The notes beneath the pieces were generated by a model. The model was not told the DNA's origin. It saw only the letters and a program-made list of their open reading frames with translations, and made no database searches. Positions 28,014 through 36,285 of a stretch of DNA of 37,970 nucleotides are shown piece by piece (the stretch's first letter is position 1; each line of letters opens with the position of its first letter). The translations under genes were made by a program, and so were the position numbers. Origin of the DNA: an uncultured Novosphingobium sp. (lineage in GTDB: Bacteria > Pseudomonadota > Alphaproteobacteria > Sphingomonadales > Sphingomonadaceae); NCBI GenBank assembly GCA_937996535.1, contig CALKVF010000106.1, positions 1 through 37,970 on the forward strand. Reading direction: 5' to 3'.

Positions 28014-28424
28014 CTACTCGCTGACCGGCTCGGGGAAGAAGCGCGCGATCACCTCGCGCGCGAGCCGGGCCGGGCGCAGGGTTTCGGCGTCAAGGCAGCA
28101 CCAGCTCGACTTGACCTCGGCGAGGATTTCCTCGCCGCGGCGGATCACCGTTTCATAGCTCGCCCGCGCGCCCTGCACCTTTTCGAGCAAGACCGTGGCG
28201 ATCACTTCGTCACCCAGAAAAGTCGGGCGGCGATAGGTGATTTCGTGCTTGAGCGCGACCCACAGGTGCGCGGCGACTGCTTCGGCCGGGGCCAGGCTGC
28301 GCCAGTGTCCGATCACCGCGTCCTGCACCCATTTGAGATAGCTGGCATTGTTGACATGACCCATGAAGTCGATGTCGGCCGGATCGATGCCGATCGGGAA
28401 CAGATAGGGTAGGGCGGTGCTCAC
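28014..28424 (-). CDS. Acyl-CoA thioesterase (4HBT hotdog family)
   Basis: 136-residue hotdog-fold hydrolase of acyl-CoA thioesters. The 4HBT signature DIDFMGHVNNASYLKWVQDA is present with the catalytic Asp19, followed by the second conserved stretch LKHEITYRRPTFLGDEV. The C-terminal strand motif EEILAEVKSSWCCLD is also typical. The substrate chain is not evident. The start is GTG at 28424 with no good binding site. It begins 33 bases after the TetR gene on the same strand, so the pair is likely one transcript. The 3' end lies three bases from the gyrB stop, without room for a terminator. Confidence 0.9.
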   Translation of the reverse strand: MSTALPYLFPIGIDPADIDFMGHVNNASYLKWVQDAVIGHWRSLAPAEAVAAHLWVALKHEITYRRPTFLGDEVIATVLLEKVQGARASYETVIRRGEEILAEVKSSWCCLDAETLRPARLAREVIARFFPEPVSE

Positions 28425-28457
28425 ACCGATGTAAGTAACACGCCCTGCTCTGCACGG

Positions 28458-29093
28458 CTAGGCGGCACGCAGACCGGTAACCGCCTTCGCGCCACGGTCT
28501 GTCGCGGACAGGCCATCGAAAATCGCATCGATGATCATCGCCAGCTTGTCGACCGACAGGCGGGGCATCACCAGATCCATTGAGCCGATGTTGACGTAAA
28601 CGCTGACCATCTGGTTGATCAGGCTGAGCGCGGCATCGATCGACAGCCCGGCAAAGGCGCCTTCGGCCATCGCTTCGCCAATGATCATCGCCAGATAGTG
28701 ATCGCCCAGATCAACGTAGGAGCGCACCAGTTCGAAGTTCTCTTTGCCCAGTTCGACGTAGTTGGCGAATGCCACGGGATCGCGTTCCCATTCGGCCTTC
28801 ATCAGCGCAAAGCGGCGGGCGAAGAATTCGAACATCTTGCGCCGGGGGGACAGGTCCGAGGCAATGACCGCTTCCATGATCGCCACCTTGGGCTGGAACC
28901 AGCGTTCGGCGACCGCTTCGATCAGGGCTTCCTTGCTTTCGAAGTAGCGATAGAGGTTGGCGGGTGACATCTGCGCGCGGGCGGCCAGTTCGGCCACGGT
29001 CAGCGTGGTCGTGCCGCGCTCCTCGATCAGTTCGACCACCAGATCGATCAGCGTTTCGCGTCCGGCTTCGATATCGGTTTGCGGCCGTGCCAT
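28458..29093 (-). CDS. TetR-family transcriptional regulator
   Basis: 211 residues. DNA-binding domain at about 10-60: GRETLIDLVVELIEERGTTTLTVAELAARAQMSPA followed by NLYRYFESKEALI, a standard TetR helix-turn-helix. The C-terminal domain is all-helical with hydrophobic stretches suited to a lipophilic ligand; I cannot assign one. The ATG at 29093 is preceded by GGGGAG. Downstream lies an acyl-CoA thioesterase. Upstream at 29171-29185 is an inverted repeat nearly identical to one before the acyl-CoA ligase gene. A role as an acyl-CoA-responsive repressor of these genes is my inference. Confidence 0.92.
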   Translation of the reverse strand: MARPQTDIEAGRETLIDLVVELIEERGTTTLTVAELAARAQMSPANLYRYFESKEALIEAVAERWFQPKVAIMEAVIASDLSPRRKMFEFFARRFALMKAEWERDPVAFANYVELGKENFELVRSYVDLGDHYLAMIIGEAMAEGAFAGLSIDAALSLINQMVSVYVNIGSMDLVMPRLSVDKLAMIIDAIFDGLSATDRGAKAVTGLRAA

Positions 29094-29170
29094 GCTGCAA
29101 TCTCCCCGCGACTCTCAGGTCTTTCCCCTTACATAAATAGCCGCGCCGAAATTTCAAGAAACTGTCTTAT

Positions 29171-29185
29171 TTGCATAATACGCAA
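29171..29185. promoter_or_regulatory. Operator-like inverted repeat, copy 2 of a shared motif
   Basis: TTGC-ATAATAC-GCAA lies between the divergent TetR and nucleotidase genes. It differs from the repeat at 23589-23603 at only two of 15 bases. Its AT-rich centre contains -10-like hexamers on both strands (CATAAT and TATTAT), so a bound protein would block RNA polymerase. It is 78 bases from the TetR start and 38 from the nucleotidase start. Confidence 0.5.
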
Positions 29186-29222
29186 GACTTGCCGATCCGC
29201 CCCGATCCGCTAGGACATCGCT

Positions 29223-30974
29223 ATGTACAACCAGACCCATTTGCGCCGCGGCCTTGCCCGCTTTGCTCCCGCAATCCTGTTGCCGCTGCTGGCTGCCTGC
29301 GCGGGCGGCGGCGCGCTCCATTCCGCTGGATCGATCGGCCGCCCCGTGACCGTGGGCGTGGTTGCGATCAACGATTTTCACGGCAGCCTGGAAGCCCCGC
29401 GCCAGTCGGTTGCGGTGGCCGATGGCAAGGGCGGGATGGTGCAGGTGCCCGCGGGCGGCGCGGCCTGGCTGGCCAGCGCGATCGATGCGATCCGCGCCAA
29501 GTATCCCAACCATCTGACCGTGGGAGCGGGCGATCTGATCTCGGCCTCGCAGCTGTCCTCCTCGCTCTATCTCGATGAACCGGCGATCGGCGTGGCCAAC
29601 CGGATCGGGCTCGATTTCAATGCGGTGGGCAATCACGAATTCGATCGTGGCCGCATCGAACTGCAGCGGATGCAGACGGGCGGCTGCCAGCAGAACACCC
29701 CGCGCAAGCCCTGCCAGGTCGAACAGTTCACCGGGGCGCGGTTCGGCTTCCTCGCCGCCAGCACCATGACCGAGAACGGGCAGACCCTGTTTCCCGCGAC
29801 CGCGCTCAAAACCTTCGGCACGGGCAAGCGCCGGGTCACCGTGGGGCTGATCGGCCTGACGCTGCAGGGCACGCCCGATCTGGTTTCGCCCGGCGGGATC
29901 AAGGGGCTGACCTTCCTCAACGAAGCGGCCACGATCAACCGGCTGGTCCCGGCGCTCAAAGCGCAGGGCGCCGATGCCGTGGTGGTGCTGATCCATCAGG
30001 GCGGCAGCCAGGACGGGATCAGCGATCCCAATGACTGCAAGGGTCTGACCGGGGAGATCCGGCCGATCCTCGACCAGCTTGACCCGGGCGTCGACCTGGT
30101 GGTTTCGGGCCACACCCACAAGGCCTATGTCTGCAACTATGGCGCGATCAATCCGGCCCATCCGGTGCTGCTGACCAGTGCCGGGGTTTACGGCGAACTG
30201 GTGACCGACATCACGCTCGAGATCGATCCGGTCCAGCACAAGGTGGTGGGCAAGCACGCGGTCAACGTGGTGGTGCAGAGCGCGCCCTATACCGGCAGCA
30301 AGGGCGTGGTCGCCAACACCGCGCTGGTGCCGCAGTTCACCCCGCGCGCCGATGTGGCGGCCTATGTCGCCACCTATGTCGATGCGGCCAAGGCCTTTGC
30401 CCAGCGCGGCGTCGGCAAGCTCTCGGGCGCGGCGACCGGGCGGCCGCTCGGGCAGTTGATCGCCGATGCCCAGCTTGCCGCGACCCGCAGCGCGGGCGCG
30501 CAGATCGCGCTGATGAACCCGTTCGGGGTGCGCGCCGCGCTGGTGCCCGCAAGCGATGGCAGCGTGACTTTTGGCGATATCTACGCGGTCCAGCCGTTCA
30601 ACAACACGCTGGTAACGCAAAGCTTTACCGGCGCGCAGCTGAAAGCGATTCTGGAGCAGGGCTTCGATGCCAATGGGCCCGAACAGGCGCTGCTGCCATC
30701 GGCCGGGTTCGCGTTCCGCTATGATCGCAGCCGCGCCGTGGGCGACCGGATCACCGCGATGACGCTGGACGGGGCGCCGATCGATCCGGCGGCGACCTAC
30801 CGCGTCACCACCAACAACTTCCTCGCCCAGGGCGGTGACAGCTTTACTCTGTTCACCACAGGGCAGGGCGCGGTGATCGGGATGTCGGACATCGATGCGC
30901 TCGAAGCCTGGCTCAAGGGCGATCAGCCGCGCGCGGTGCCCAGCGAAGAGCGCAGCGGGGAGGCCGGGCGCTAG
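29223..30974 (+). CDS. 5'-nucleotidase/2',3'-cyclic phosphodiesterase-type lipoprotein (UshA-like)
   Basis: Envelope-anchored dinuclear metallophosphatase that releases phosphate from nucleotides. 583 residues. Signal peptide with lipobox LAAC (Cys26). The metallophosphatase domain (about 42-330) has all ligand motifs: INDFHG (Asp51, His53), GAGDLIS, GNHEFDRG, LIHQGG and SGHTHKAY. The C-terminal 5'-nucleotidase domain (about 370-560) contains the substrate-stacking region MNPFGVRAALVPA and NNFLAQGGDSFTLF. A shortened loop with two cysteines (GGCQQNTPRKPCQ) lies in the first domain. There is no clear ribosome binding site; a TAGGAC element ends six bases before the ATG, so the mRNA may be leaderless. 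The last four bases overlap the convergent DUF1295 gene. Confidence 0.93.
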   Translation: MYNQTHLRRGLARFAPAILLPLLAACAGGGALHSAGSIGRPVTVGVVAINDFHGSLEAPRQSVAVADGKGGMVQVPAGGAAWLASAIDAIRAKYPNHLTVGAGDLISASQLSSSLYLDEPAIGVANRIGLDFNAVGNHEFDRGRIELQRMQTGGCQQNTPRKPCQVEQFTGARFGFLAASTMTENGQTLFPATALKTFGTGKRRVTVGLIGLTLQGTPDLVSPGGIKGLTFLNEAATINRLVPALKAQGADAVVVLIHQGGSQDGISDPNDCKGLTGEIRPILDQLDPGVDLVVSGHTHKAYVCNYGAINPAHPVLLTSAGVYGELVTDITLEIDPVQHKVVGKHAVNVVVQSAPYTGSKGVVANTALVPQFTPRADVAAYVATYVDAAKAFAQRGVGKLSGAATGRPLGQLIADAQLAATRSAGAQIALMNPFGVRAALVPASDGSVTFGDIYAVQPFNNTLVTQSFTGAQLKAILEQGFDANGPEQALLPSAGFAFRYDRSRAVGDRITAMTLDGAPIDPAATYRVTTNNFLAQGGDSFTLFTTGQGAVIGMSDIDALEAWLKGDQPRAVPSEERSGEAGR

Positions 30975-31765
30975 CCCTTGCGCGGCGGCAGCGGCAGGAA
31001 GCCCGAGGTGCGTGCGACATAGTCGGCATAGCCCGGGCGGCTTTTCATCAGGCCCTTTTCCAGCAGCGGCTTGCCCGACCAGCGGGTGAGCGTGAAGGTC
31101 AGGAACAGCGGGCCGATCACGCTCACCAGCGCCACGCCCGTGCCCGACCCGGCGGCGACCAGCCAGATTCCCCACCACACGCAGGCATCGCCAAAGTAGT
31201 TGGGGTGGCGGGTATAGCGCCACAGCCCGGTATCGAGCACCCGCCCCCGGTTGGCCGGATCGGCGCGGAAGGCCTTGAGCTGGGCATCGCCCACCGCTTC
31301 AAAGCCGATCCCGACCAGCCACAGCGCGGCGCCGGCCAGGCCGATTGCGCCGATCGGGGCGGGTTCATCCCCGCTCAGGATACCCAGCTGCGCCGGCAGG
31401 CTGGTGATGAACAGCAAGACCGCTTGCGGGCCGAACACCACTTTGAACGCCGCCGCGCCATAGCGCCCCTGTTCGCGGGCCTTCGCCAGCATCCGGGCAT
31501 AGCGCGGATCCTCGCCGTGAGCGTGCCAGCGGGTGAACAGGTGCCAGCCCAGTCGCAGCCCCCAGATCGCGGTCATCGTCAGCAGCAGGGTGGCGCGCGG
31601 GGCGGGCTCTGCCAGTTGCAGCCAGCTGGCCAGCGCCAGCACGGCCATGCCCGCGCCCCACACCGCATCGATGAATGAAACGTCGCCGATCCGTGCAGCA
31701 ATCACGCACAGCACCAGCATCATCACCAGGTCGACCCCGGCATTGATCAGCAAACCATCAAGCAT
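30971..31765 (-). CDS. DUF1295 / steroid 5-alpha-reductase-like membrane protein
   Basis: 264-residue integral membrane protein with about six to seven helices. The diagnostic part is near the C-terminus: LWRYTRHPNYFGDACVWWGIWL, followed by LLEKGLMKSRPGYADYVARTSGFLP-like sequence. This is the NADPH-binding end shared by DUF1295 proteins, steroid 5-alpha reductases and isoprenylcysteine methyltransferases. The actual substrate is unknown. The start at 31765 overlaps the end of the acyltransferase gene by eight bases, so the two are co-translated and may act on related lipids. It overlaps the convergent nucleotidase gene by four bases. Confidence 0.88.
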   Translation of the reverse strand: MLDGLLINAGVDLVMMLVLCVIAARIGDVSFIDAVWGAGMAVLALASWLQLAEPAPRATLLLTMTAIWGLRLGWHLFTRWHAHGEDPRYARMLAKAREQGRYGAAAFKVVFGPQAVLLFITSLPAQLGILSGDEPAPIGAIGLAGAALWLVGIGFEAVGDAQLKAFRADPANRGRVLDTGLWRYTRHPNYFGDACVWWGIWLVAAGSGTGVALVSVIGPLFLTFTLTRWSGKPLLEKGLMKSRPGYADYVARTSGFLPLPPRKG

Positions 31766-32363
31766 TGCTCGTCTCCGCATCAATCGCCAGCACGCGCGGG
31801 TGATCGGGCATGACCGAGCGATAGAACGCCGCCAGCCGGGCCAGATCGGCGCTGTAATCGCCGGTCGTCGTGATCGCCGGGCCAAGCCCGCCGCGCATCC
31901 GCGCATTGTCCACCCAGGCCGGTACGATCGGCACACCCGCGCCGTGGGCGATGTGGTAAAACCCCGATTTCCAACCGCCGGTCGAACTGCGCGTTCCTTC
32001 GGGCGCGATCACCAGAGCCAGGCGGCTGCGGCGCTTGAACTCGGCCACCAGGGCTTCGACATAGTTGCCGCCGCGGCTGCGGTTGACCGGCACCCCGCCC
32101 ATGTCGAACATGAAGCGGGTCAGCGGCCATTTGAACAGGGTGTGCTTGCCCATGAAGGCGGGCTCGATCCCGAGCTGGTGGGTCGCGCCGAGGAAGAACA
32201 CGAAATCCCAGTTGGAGGTATGCGGCGCCCCCAGGATCACGCAGCGCTGCGGGATCGGGCTGGTGGCCTCCAGCGTCCAGCCCTTCCAGCGGTATAGCCA
32301 CAGCAGAACCGCCTTGGTGATCCGCGACAACAGAGTTGGCGGCCGGTCTTCCGTGCCTGTCAT
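31758..32363 (-). CDS. 1-acylglycerol-3-phosphate acyltransferase-family protein (short)
   Basis: 201-residue PlsC-like acyltransferase. The catalytic HX4D motif is HTSNWD (His48, Asp53); the substrate-binding block is PEGTRSSTGGWKSG, and GVPVNRSR lies between them. The order and spacing fit the family, but the protein is short and has only a weak N-terminal hydrophobic stretch (LLSRITKAVLLWLYRW). It could therefore be a peripheral membrane enzyme with another acceptor than lysophosphatidate. The ATG at 32363 has GGGGAAGAG upstream and is preferred over a TTG 21 bases earlier. It is followed by, and overlaps, the DUF1295 gene. Confidence 0.9.
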   Translation of the reverse strand: MTGTEDRPPTLLSRITKAVLLWLYRWKGWTLEATSPIPQRCVILGAPHTSNWDFVFFLGATHQLGIEPAFMGKHTLFKWPLTRFMFDMGGVPVNRSRGGNYVEALVAEFKRRSRLALVIAPEGTRSSTGGWKSGFYHIAHGAGVPIVPAWVDNARMRGGLGPAITTTGDYSADLARLAAFYRSVMPDHPRVLAIDAETSNA

Positions 32364-32430
32364 GTGCTCTTCCCCCTTGGGCAAGGTCTAGCACCTTGCG
32401 CGGGCAATGGGAGTAAGGGCGAACACATGG

Positions 32431-34032
32431 TCACATCCGGAACACGCCGAAGGCCGGACGCTCTGGGATCGGGGACTCAAGGCTGACCGCTAGCGCCAGT
32501 CCCAGCACGTCACGGGTCTGGGCGGGATCGATCACCCCATCATCCCACAATCGCGCGGTGGCGTGGTAGGGATTGCCTTCGTCCTCGTACTTCTGCCGGA
32601 TCGGGGCCTTGAAGGCCTCGGCCTCGTCGGCCGTCCAGGTGGCGGCATCGCGGTGGACCGTGGCCAGCACCGAGGCCGCCTGTTCGCCGCCCATCACCGA
32701 GATGCGTGAATTGGGCCACGAAAACAGGAACCGCGGGGAGTAGGCCCGGCCGCACATCCCGTAATTGCCCGCGCCAAAGCTGCCGCCGATGAGGACCGTC
32801 AGCTTGGGGACGGTGGCGGTGGCAACCGCGGTAACCAGCTTGGCGCCGTGCTTGGCGATGCCTTCGGCCTCATACTTGCCGCCGACCATGAAGCCCGAGA
32901 TGTTCTGCAGGAATAGCAGCGGGATCTTGCGCTGGCAGGCCAGTTCGATGAAGTGCGCGCCCTTTACCGCGCTTTCGGAAAACAGCACGCCGTTGTTGGC
33001 CAGGATCGCCACCGGCGTGCCCCAGATGTGAGCAAAGCCGCAAACCAGGCTGGCGCCGTAGTGCGCCTTGAATTCGTGAAACTCGCTGCCATCGACTAGC
33101 CGGGCGATCACTTCGTGCACATCATATGGTGCGCGCACGTCTTCAGGGATCAGGCCGTAAAGATCTTCGGCACCGTATTTGGGGGCGCGCGGTTCCAGCA
33201 GGGTCAGGCCGTGGCGATGCGCCGGGCCGAGATGGCTGACGATGTCGCGCACGATCTGCAGAGCGTGCTCGTCGCTTTCGGCAAGATGATCGACCACGCC
33301 CGATTTGCGGGCGTGGAGATCGCCGCCGCCCAGATCCTCGGCGCTGATTTCCTCGCCGGTCGCGGCCTTTACCAGCGGCGGGCCGGCAAGGAAGATCGTG
33401 CCCTGCTGGCGCACGATCACCGTTTCATCGGACATCGCTGGGACATAGGCCCCACCCGCGGTGCAGCTGCCCATCACGCAGGCGATCTGGGCAATGCCCT
33501 TGGCGCTCATCTGCGCCTGATTGAAGAAGATCCGGCCAAAGTGATCGCGATCGGGGAAGACTTCGCTCTGGTGGGGCAGGTTGGCCCCGCCGCTGTCGAC
33601 CAGATAGATGCACGGCAGGTGGTTCGCCTCGGCGATTTCCTGTGCGCGCAGGTGCTTCTTGACTGTCATCGGGTAATAGGTGCCGCCCTTCACGGTGGCA
33701 TCGTTGGCAACGATCATACACATCCGGCCCGACACCCGCCCGATCGCGGTGATGATCCCGGCGCCCGGAATTTCGCCGCCATACATATCGCAAGCGGCGA
33801 GCTGGCCCAGTTCAAGCAGCGGCGCACCCGGATCGAGCAGCCGTTCAACCCGTTCGCGCGGGAGCAGCTTGCCGCGCGCGGTGTGGCGCTGGCGCGAGGC
33901 TTCGTTTCCGCCGAGCGCCGCCTCGGCCACCCGCTCGCGCAGCTCTGCGGCAAGGGCGCGGTTGTGCGCGGCGCGGGCCTGAGCCTGCGGATCGTCGGGG
34001 TTGAGCGCGGTGGGCAGCGTGGGTGCGCTCAC
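32431..34032 (-). CDS. mccB: Methylcrotonyl-CoA carboxylase, carboxyltransferase (beta) subunit
   Basis: Transfers carboxyl from biotin to 3-methylcrotonyl-CoA in leucine breakdown. 533 residues, the expected size for MccB. Diagnostic parts: LLPRERVERLLDPGAPLLELGQLA, the acyl-CoA region YLVDSGGANLPHQSEVFPDRDHFGRIF-type block, GSCTAGGAYVPAMSDE, and in the second half FLQNISGFMVGGKYEAEGIAKHGAK and GAGNYGMCGRAYSPRFLFSWPN. The last two fit MccB rather than propionyl-CoA carboxylase. Linkage to isovaleryl-CoA dehydrogenase supports this. The biotin subunit (mccA) and the later pathway genes are not in the window. Its start overlaps the esterase gene by four bases. Confidence 0.95.
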   Translation of the reverse strand: MSAPTLPTALNPDDPQAQARAAHNRALAAELRERVAEAALGGNEASRQRHTARGKLLPRERVERLLDPGAPLLELGQLAACDMYGGEIPGAGIITAIGRVSGRMCMIVANDATVKGGTYYPMTVKKHLRAQEIAEANHLPCIYLVDSGGANLPHQSEVFPDRDHFGRIFFNQAQMSAKGIAQIACVMGSCTAGGAYVPAMSDETVIVRQQGTIFLAGPPLVKAATGEEISAEDLGGGDLHARKSGVVDHLAESDEHALQIVRDIVSHLGPAHRHGLTLLEPRAPKYGAEDLYGLIPEDVRAPYDVHEVIARLVDGSEFHEFKAHYGASLVCGFAHIWGTPVAILANNGVLFSESAVKGAHFIELACQRKIPLLFLQNISGFMVGGKYEAEGIAKHGAKLVTAVATATVPKLTVLIGGSFGAGNYGMCGRAYSPRFLFSWPNSRISVMGGEQAASVLATVHRDAATWTADEAEAFKAPIRQKYEDEGNPYHATARLWDDGVIDPAQTRDVLGLALAVSLESPIPERPAFGVFRM

Positions 34033-35033
34033 GGCTTTACCCCGGCAAAGGCCTTGGCGAAGAACGGCAGCACCTTGGCGCCAAAGCGTTCGGGCACCTT
34101 GTTGCCGTGATCGCCGACGTAGAGGTCATAGTCATGCGCCACGCCGAGCTTGCCGAGTTCGGCGTGCATGCCGACCGCTTCGAACTGGACAAAGTCGGTG
34201 TCGCCGGTGTCGATCGCGATGCCCTTCATCGATTTGAGCGCGCGCAGGTATTGCGCGGCCATCGCCGCAGGGGCGTTGGCGGCCCACTGCGCCAGCACGA
34301 AGGGCACCGGCTTGCCGTCCTTGGTGGCAAGGTCGGAATAGAACGGGGGCTTGGCCGGATCGGGCGACCAGGCGGCCGCCACGGCGAAGTTGCCGATGGT
34401 GTTGAATTCGCCGGCCAGCGCCTGATCGAGGGTCAGCGCCTCGAACTTGGGGTCGGCGGTTTCGGCGCCGCGCGGGGTGAGGCAGCACGGGTTCATCGCA
34501 TAGAGCGCGCCGAACACCTCGGGCCGCTTCATCCCGATCTTCATCGTCCCATAGCCGCCCATCGAGTGGCCCGCGAGGCCGCGCGCTTCGCGCCGGGCGA
34601 TGGTACGGAAGTGCCCATCGACATAGCCGACCAGATCGGTGGCGATGAAGTCCTCGAAATTGCCGACCGTGGGCGAGTTCGAATACATCGAGCCGCCAAA
34701 ACGGGTGTGGCTGTCAGGCACGACCACGATCATTTCCTGCGGCCCGGCGCCCGCGGCCTTGAGCGCGGCATCAAACGGGATGTAGCCCATGTAGCGGTCG
34801 GCCGTGGCGGTGAAGCCGTGGAGGAAATAGAGCACCGGATAGTGCCGCTTCTTGGCGGTGTCATAGCTCGGCGGCAGGATCACATAGACCGTGCGGTCGG
34901 CCGAATTGCCTTCAAGGTTGCCCTCGACGCTCGGCGCATGGACTGTGAGCTTTTCGACCCGGGCCAGCGCCGGGGCGGCGATCAGCGCGGCAGCGCTGGC
35001 AAGGCCAAGCGCGAGTTTGCGGACGAAGGTCAT
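34029..35033 (-). CDS. Exported alpha/beta-hydrolase esterase
   Basis: 334 residues: a signal peptide (1 to about 24, ending APALA), then an esterase D/tributyrin-esterase-type hydrolase domain. The nucleophile is Ser157 in GHSMGGYG. HYPVLYFLHGFTA provides the oxyanion loop, and the C-terminal GDHGNKVPE holds the likely catalytic His. Related proteins cleave acetyl or feruloyl esters or act as S-formylglutathione hydrolases; those last are cytosolic, which argues against that here. The gene sits between ivd and mccB, overlapping them by one and four bases, so it is translated with the leucine pathway, although the product appears to be exported. What it does there is unknown. Confidence 0.88.
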   Translation of the reverse strand: MTFVRKLALGLASAAALIAAPALARVEKLTVHAPSVEGNLEGNSADRTVYVILPPSYDTAKKRHYPVLYFLHGFTATADRYMGYIPFDAALKAAGAGPQEMIVVVPDSHTRFGGSMYSNSPTVGNFEDFIATDLVGYVDGHFRTIARREARGLAGHSMGGYGTMKIGMKRPEVFGALYAMNPCCLTPRGAETADPKFEALTLDQALAGEFNTIGNFAVAAAWSPDPAKPPFYSDLATKDGKPVPFVLAQWAANAPAAMAAQYLRALKSMKGIAIDTGDTDFVQFEAVGMHAELGKLGVAHDYDLYVGDHGNKVPERFGAKVLPFFAKAFAGVKP

Positions 35034-36199
35034 CAGTTGGCTCCAATCAATTCGCGGCCGATCAGCATACGGCGGATTTCGTTCGTGCCCGCGCCGATGT
35101 CGAGCAGCTTGGCATCCCGCAGATAGCGTTCCACCGGCCAGTCCTTGGTATAGCCCGCCCCGCCCAGCGCCTGCACCGCCTCGCCCGCAGCGCGGAAGGC
35201 GTTTTCGGAGGCCAGCAGGATCGCGCCTGCGGCATCGAAGCGGGTGGTCTGCCCGGCATCGCAGGCCCGCGCCACGGCATAGACATAGGCCCGCGCCGAT
35301 TGCAGCGCGACATACATGTCCGCGACTTTGGCCTGCATCAGCTGGAACGCGCCGATCGCCTTGCCGAACTGCTTGCGCTCGCGAAGATAGGGAATGACCG
35401 TGTCGAGACAGGCCTGCATGATGCCCAGCTGCAACCCGGCCAGCACCACGCGCTCGTAATCAAGCCCGCTCATCAGCACGCCCACCCCGCCGTGGAGCGG
35501 GCCCATGACCCGGTCCTCGGGCACGAAGCAGTCGTTGAACACCAGTTCGGCGGTCGGGCTGCCGCGCATCCCCAGCTTGTCGATCTTCTGGCCGATGCTG
35601 AAGCCTTGGTCCCCGGCTTCGATCAGGAAGGCGGTGATGCCGCGCGATCCGGCTTCGGGCGCGGTCTTGGCATAGACCACCAGCACGTCGGCGTAGGTGG
35701 CATTGGTGATCCAGAACTTGGTGCCGTTGAGCCGGAAGCCGCCGGGGACGGCTTCGGCCTTCAATTTCATCGAGACGACATCCGAACCCGCCCCGGCTTC
35801 GGACATGGCAAGGCTGCCGACCTGCTCGCCCGAGACCAGCCCGGGCAGATAGCGGGCCTTTTGTTCGTCATTGCCCCAGCGGCGGATCTGGTTGACGCAC
35901 AGGTTCGAGTGCGCGCCATAGCTCAGCCCGATCGAGGCCGACGCGCGGCTGACCTCTTCCACCGCGACGACATGGTCGAGATAGCCAAGGCCAAGCCCGC
36001 CCCATTCCTCTTCCACCGTGATCCCGTGGAGCCCCAGTTCGCCCATCGCGGCCCACAGTTCGGCGCGGGGAAACCAATCGTCGGCGTCGATCCGGGCGGC
36101 CAGCGGGGCGATCTTGTCATCGGCGAAGCGGGCTGCCGCCTCGCGGATCATCAGGGTGCTTTCGGGCAGGGCGAAATCGAAATCAGGCGTCGCGCGCAT
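35033..36199 (-). CDS. ivd: Isovaleryl-CoA dehydrogenase
   Basis: FAD enzyme oxidising isovaleryl-CoA to 3-methylcrotonyl-CoA in leucine catabolism. 388 residues, typical acyl-CoA dehydrogenase size. Besides the general signatures AMSEAGAGSDV and KFWITNATYADVLVVYAKT, the catalytic base lies at Glu249 in LDYERVVLAG. Near the C-terminus LLDIGAGTNEIRR has Gly-Ala-Gly where medium-chain enzymes have the Glu. This swap is the mark of isovaleryl-CoA dehydrogenase. The next step's enzyme subunit (mccB) follows in the same operon. The ATG at 36199 has AAGGAGAGG upstream. Tandem inverted repeats lie 46-81 bases before the start. Confidence 0.95.
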   Translation of the reverse strand: MRATPDFDFALPESTLMIREAAARFADDKIAPLAARIDADDWFPRAELWAAMGELGLHGITVEEEWGGLGLGYLDHVVAVEEVSRASASIGLSYGAHSNLCVNQIRRWGNDEQKARYLPGLVSGEQVGSLAMSEAGAGSDVVSMKLKAEAVPGGFRLNGTKFWITNATYADVLVVYAKTAPEAGSRGITAFLIEAGDQGFSIGQKIDKLGMRGSPTAELVFNDCFVPEDRVMGPLHGGVGVLMSGLDYERVVLAGLQLGIMQACLDTVIPYLRERKQFGKAIGAFQLMQAKVADMYVALQSARAYVYAVARACDAGQTTRFDAAGAILLASENAFRAAGEAVQALGGAGYTKDWPVERYLRDAKLLDIGAGTNEIRRMLIGRELIGAN

Positions 36200-36222
36200 G
36201 GGTTATCCTCTCCTTGGCACAC

Positions 36223-36284
36223 GGCATAGCAAGCGCCGCGCGCCGCGCAAACTAGTTGCGCAGGAAAGCAACCGGGTTGCGCGG
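36223..36284 (-). promoter_or_regulatory. Putative ivd operon promoter with tandem operator repeats
   Basis: Two inverted repeats stand side by side: GCGCAA-ACTAG-TTGCGC (36245-36261) and GCAACC-G-GGTTGC (36268-36280). Both carry GTTGCGC (36255-36261 and 36276-36282) with a period of 21 bases, two DNA turns. On the minus strand TTGCGC (36250-36245) could act as -35 with TATGCC (36228-36223) as -10 after 16 bases. A bound protein would therefore cover the promoter. The regulator is not in the window as far as I can tell. Confidence 0.4.
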
Positions 36285-36285
36285 A

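Noticed and set aside
29154..31223. A 689-codon open frame on the minus strand, opposite the nucleotidase gene
   Set aside because: It crosses the nucleotidase gene and part of the next one, has no recognisable domain, and has the same antisense composition as other shadow frames.
36268..36280. GCAACC-G-GGTTGC as terminator of the methyltransferase gene
   Set aside because: The loop would be a single base and only TTT follows on the minus strand, so a stable terminator is unlikely; an operator role fits better.
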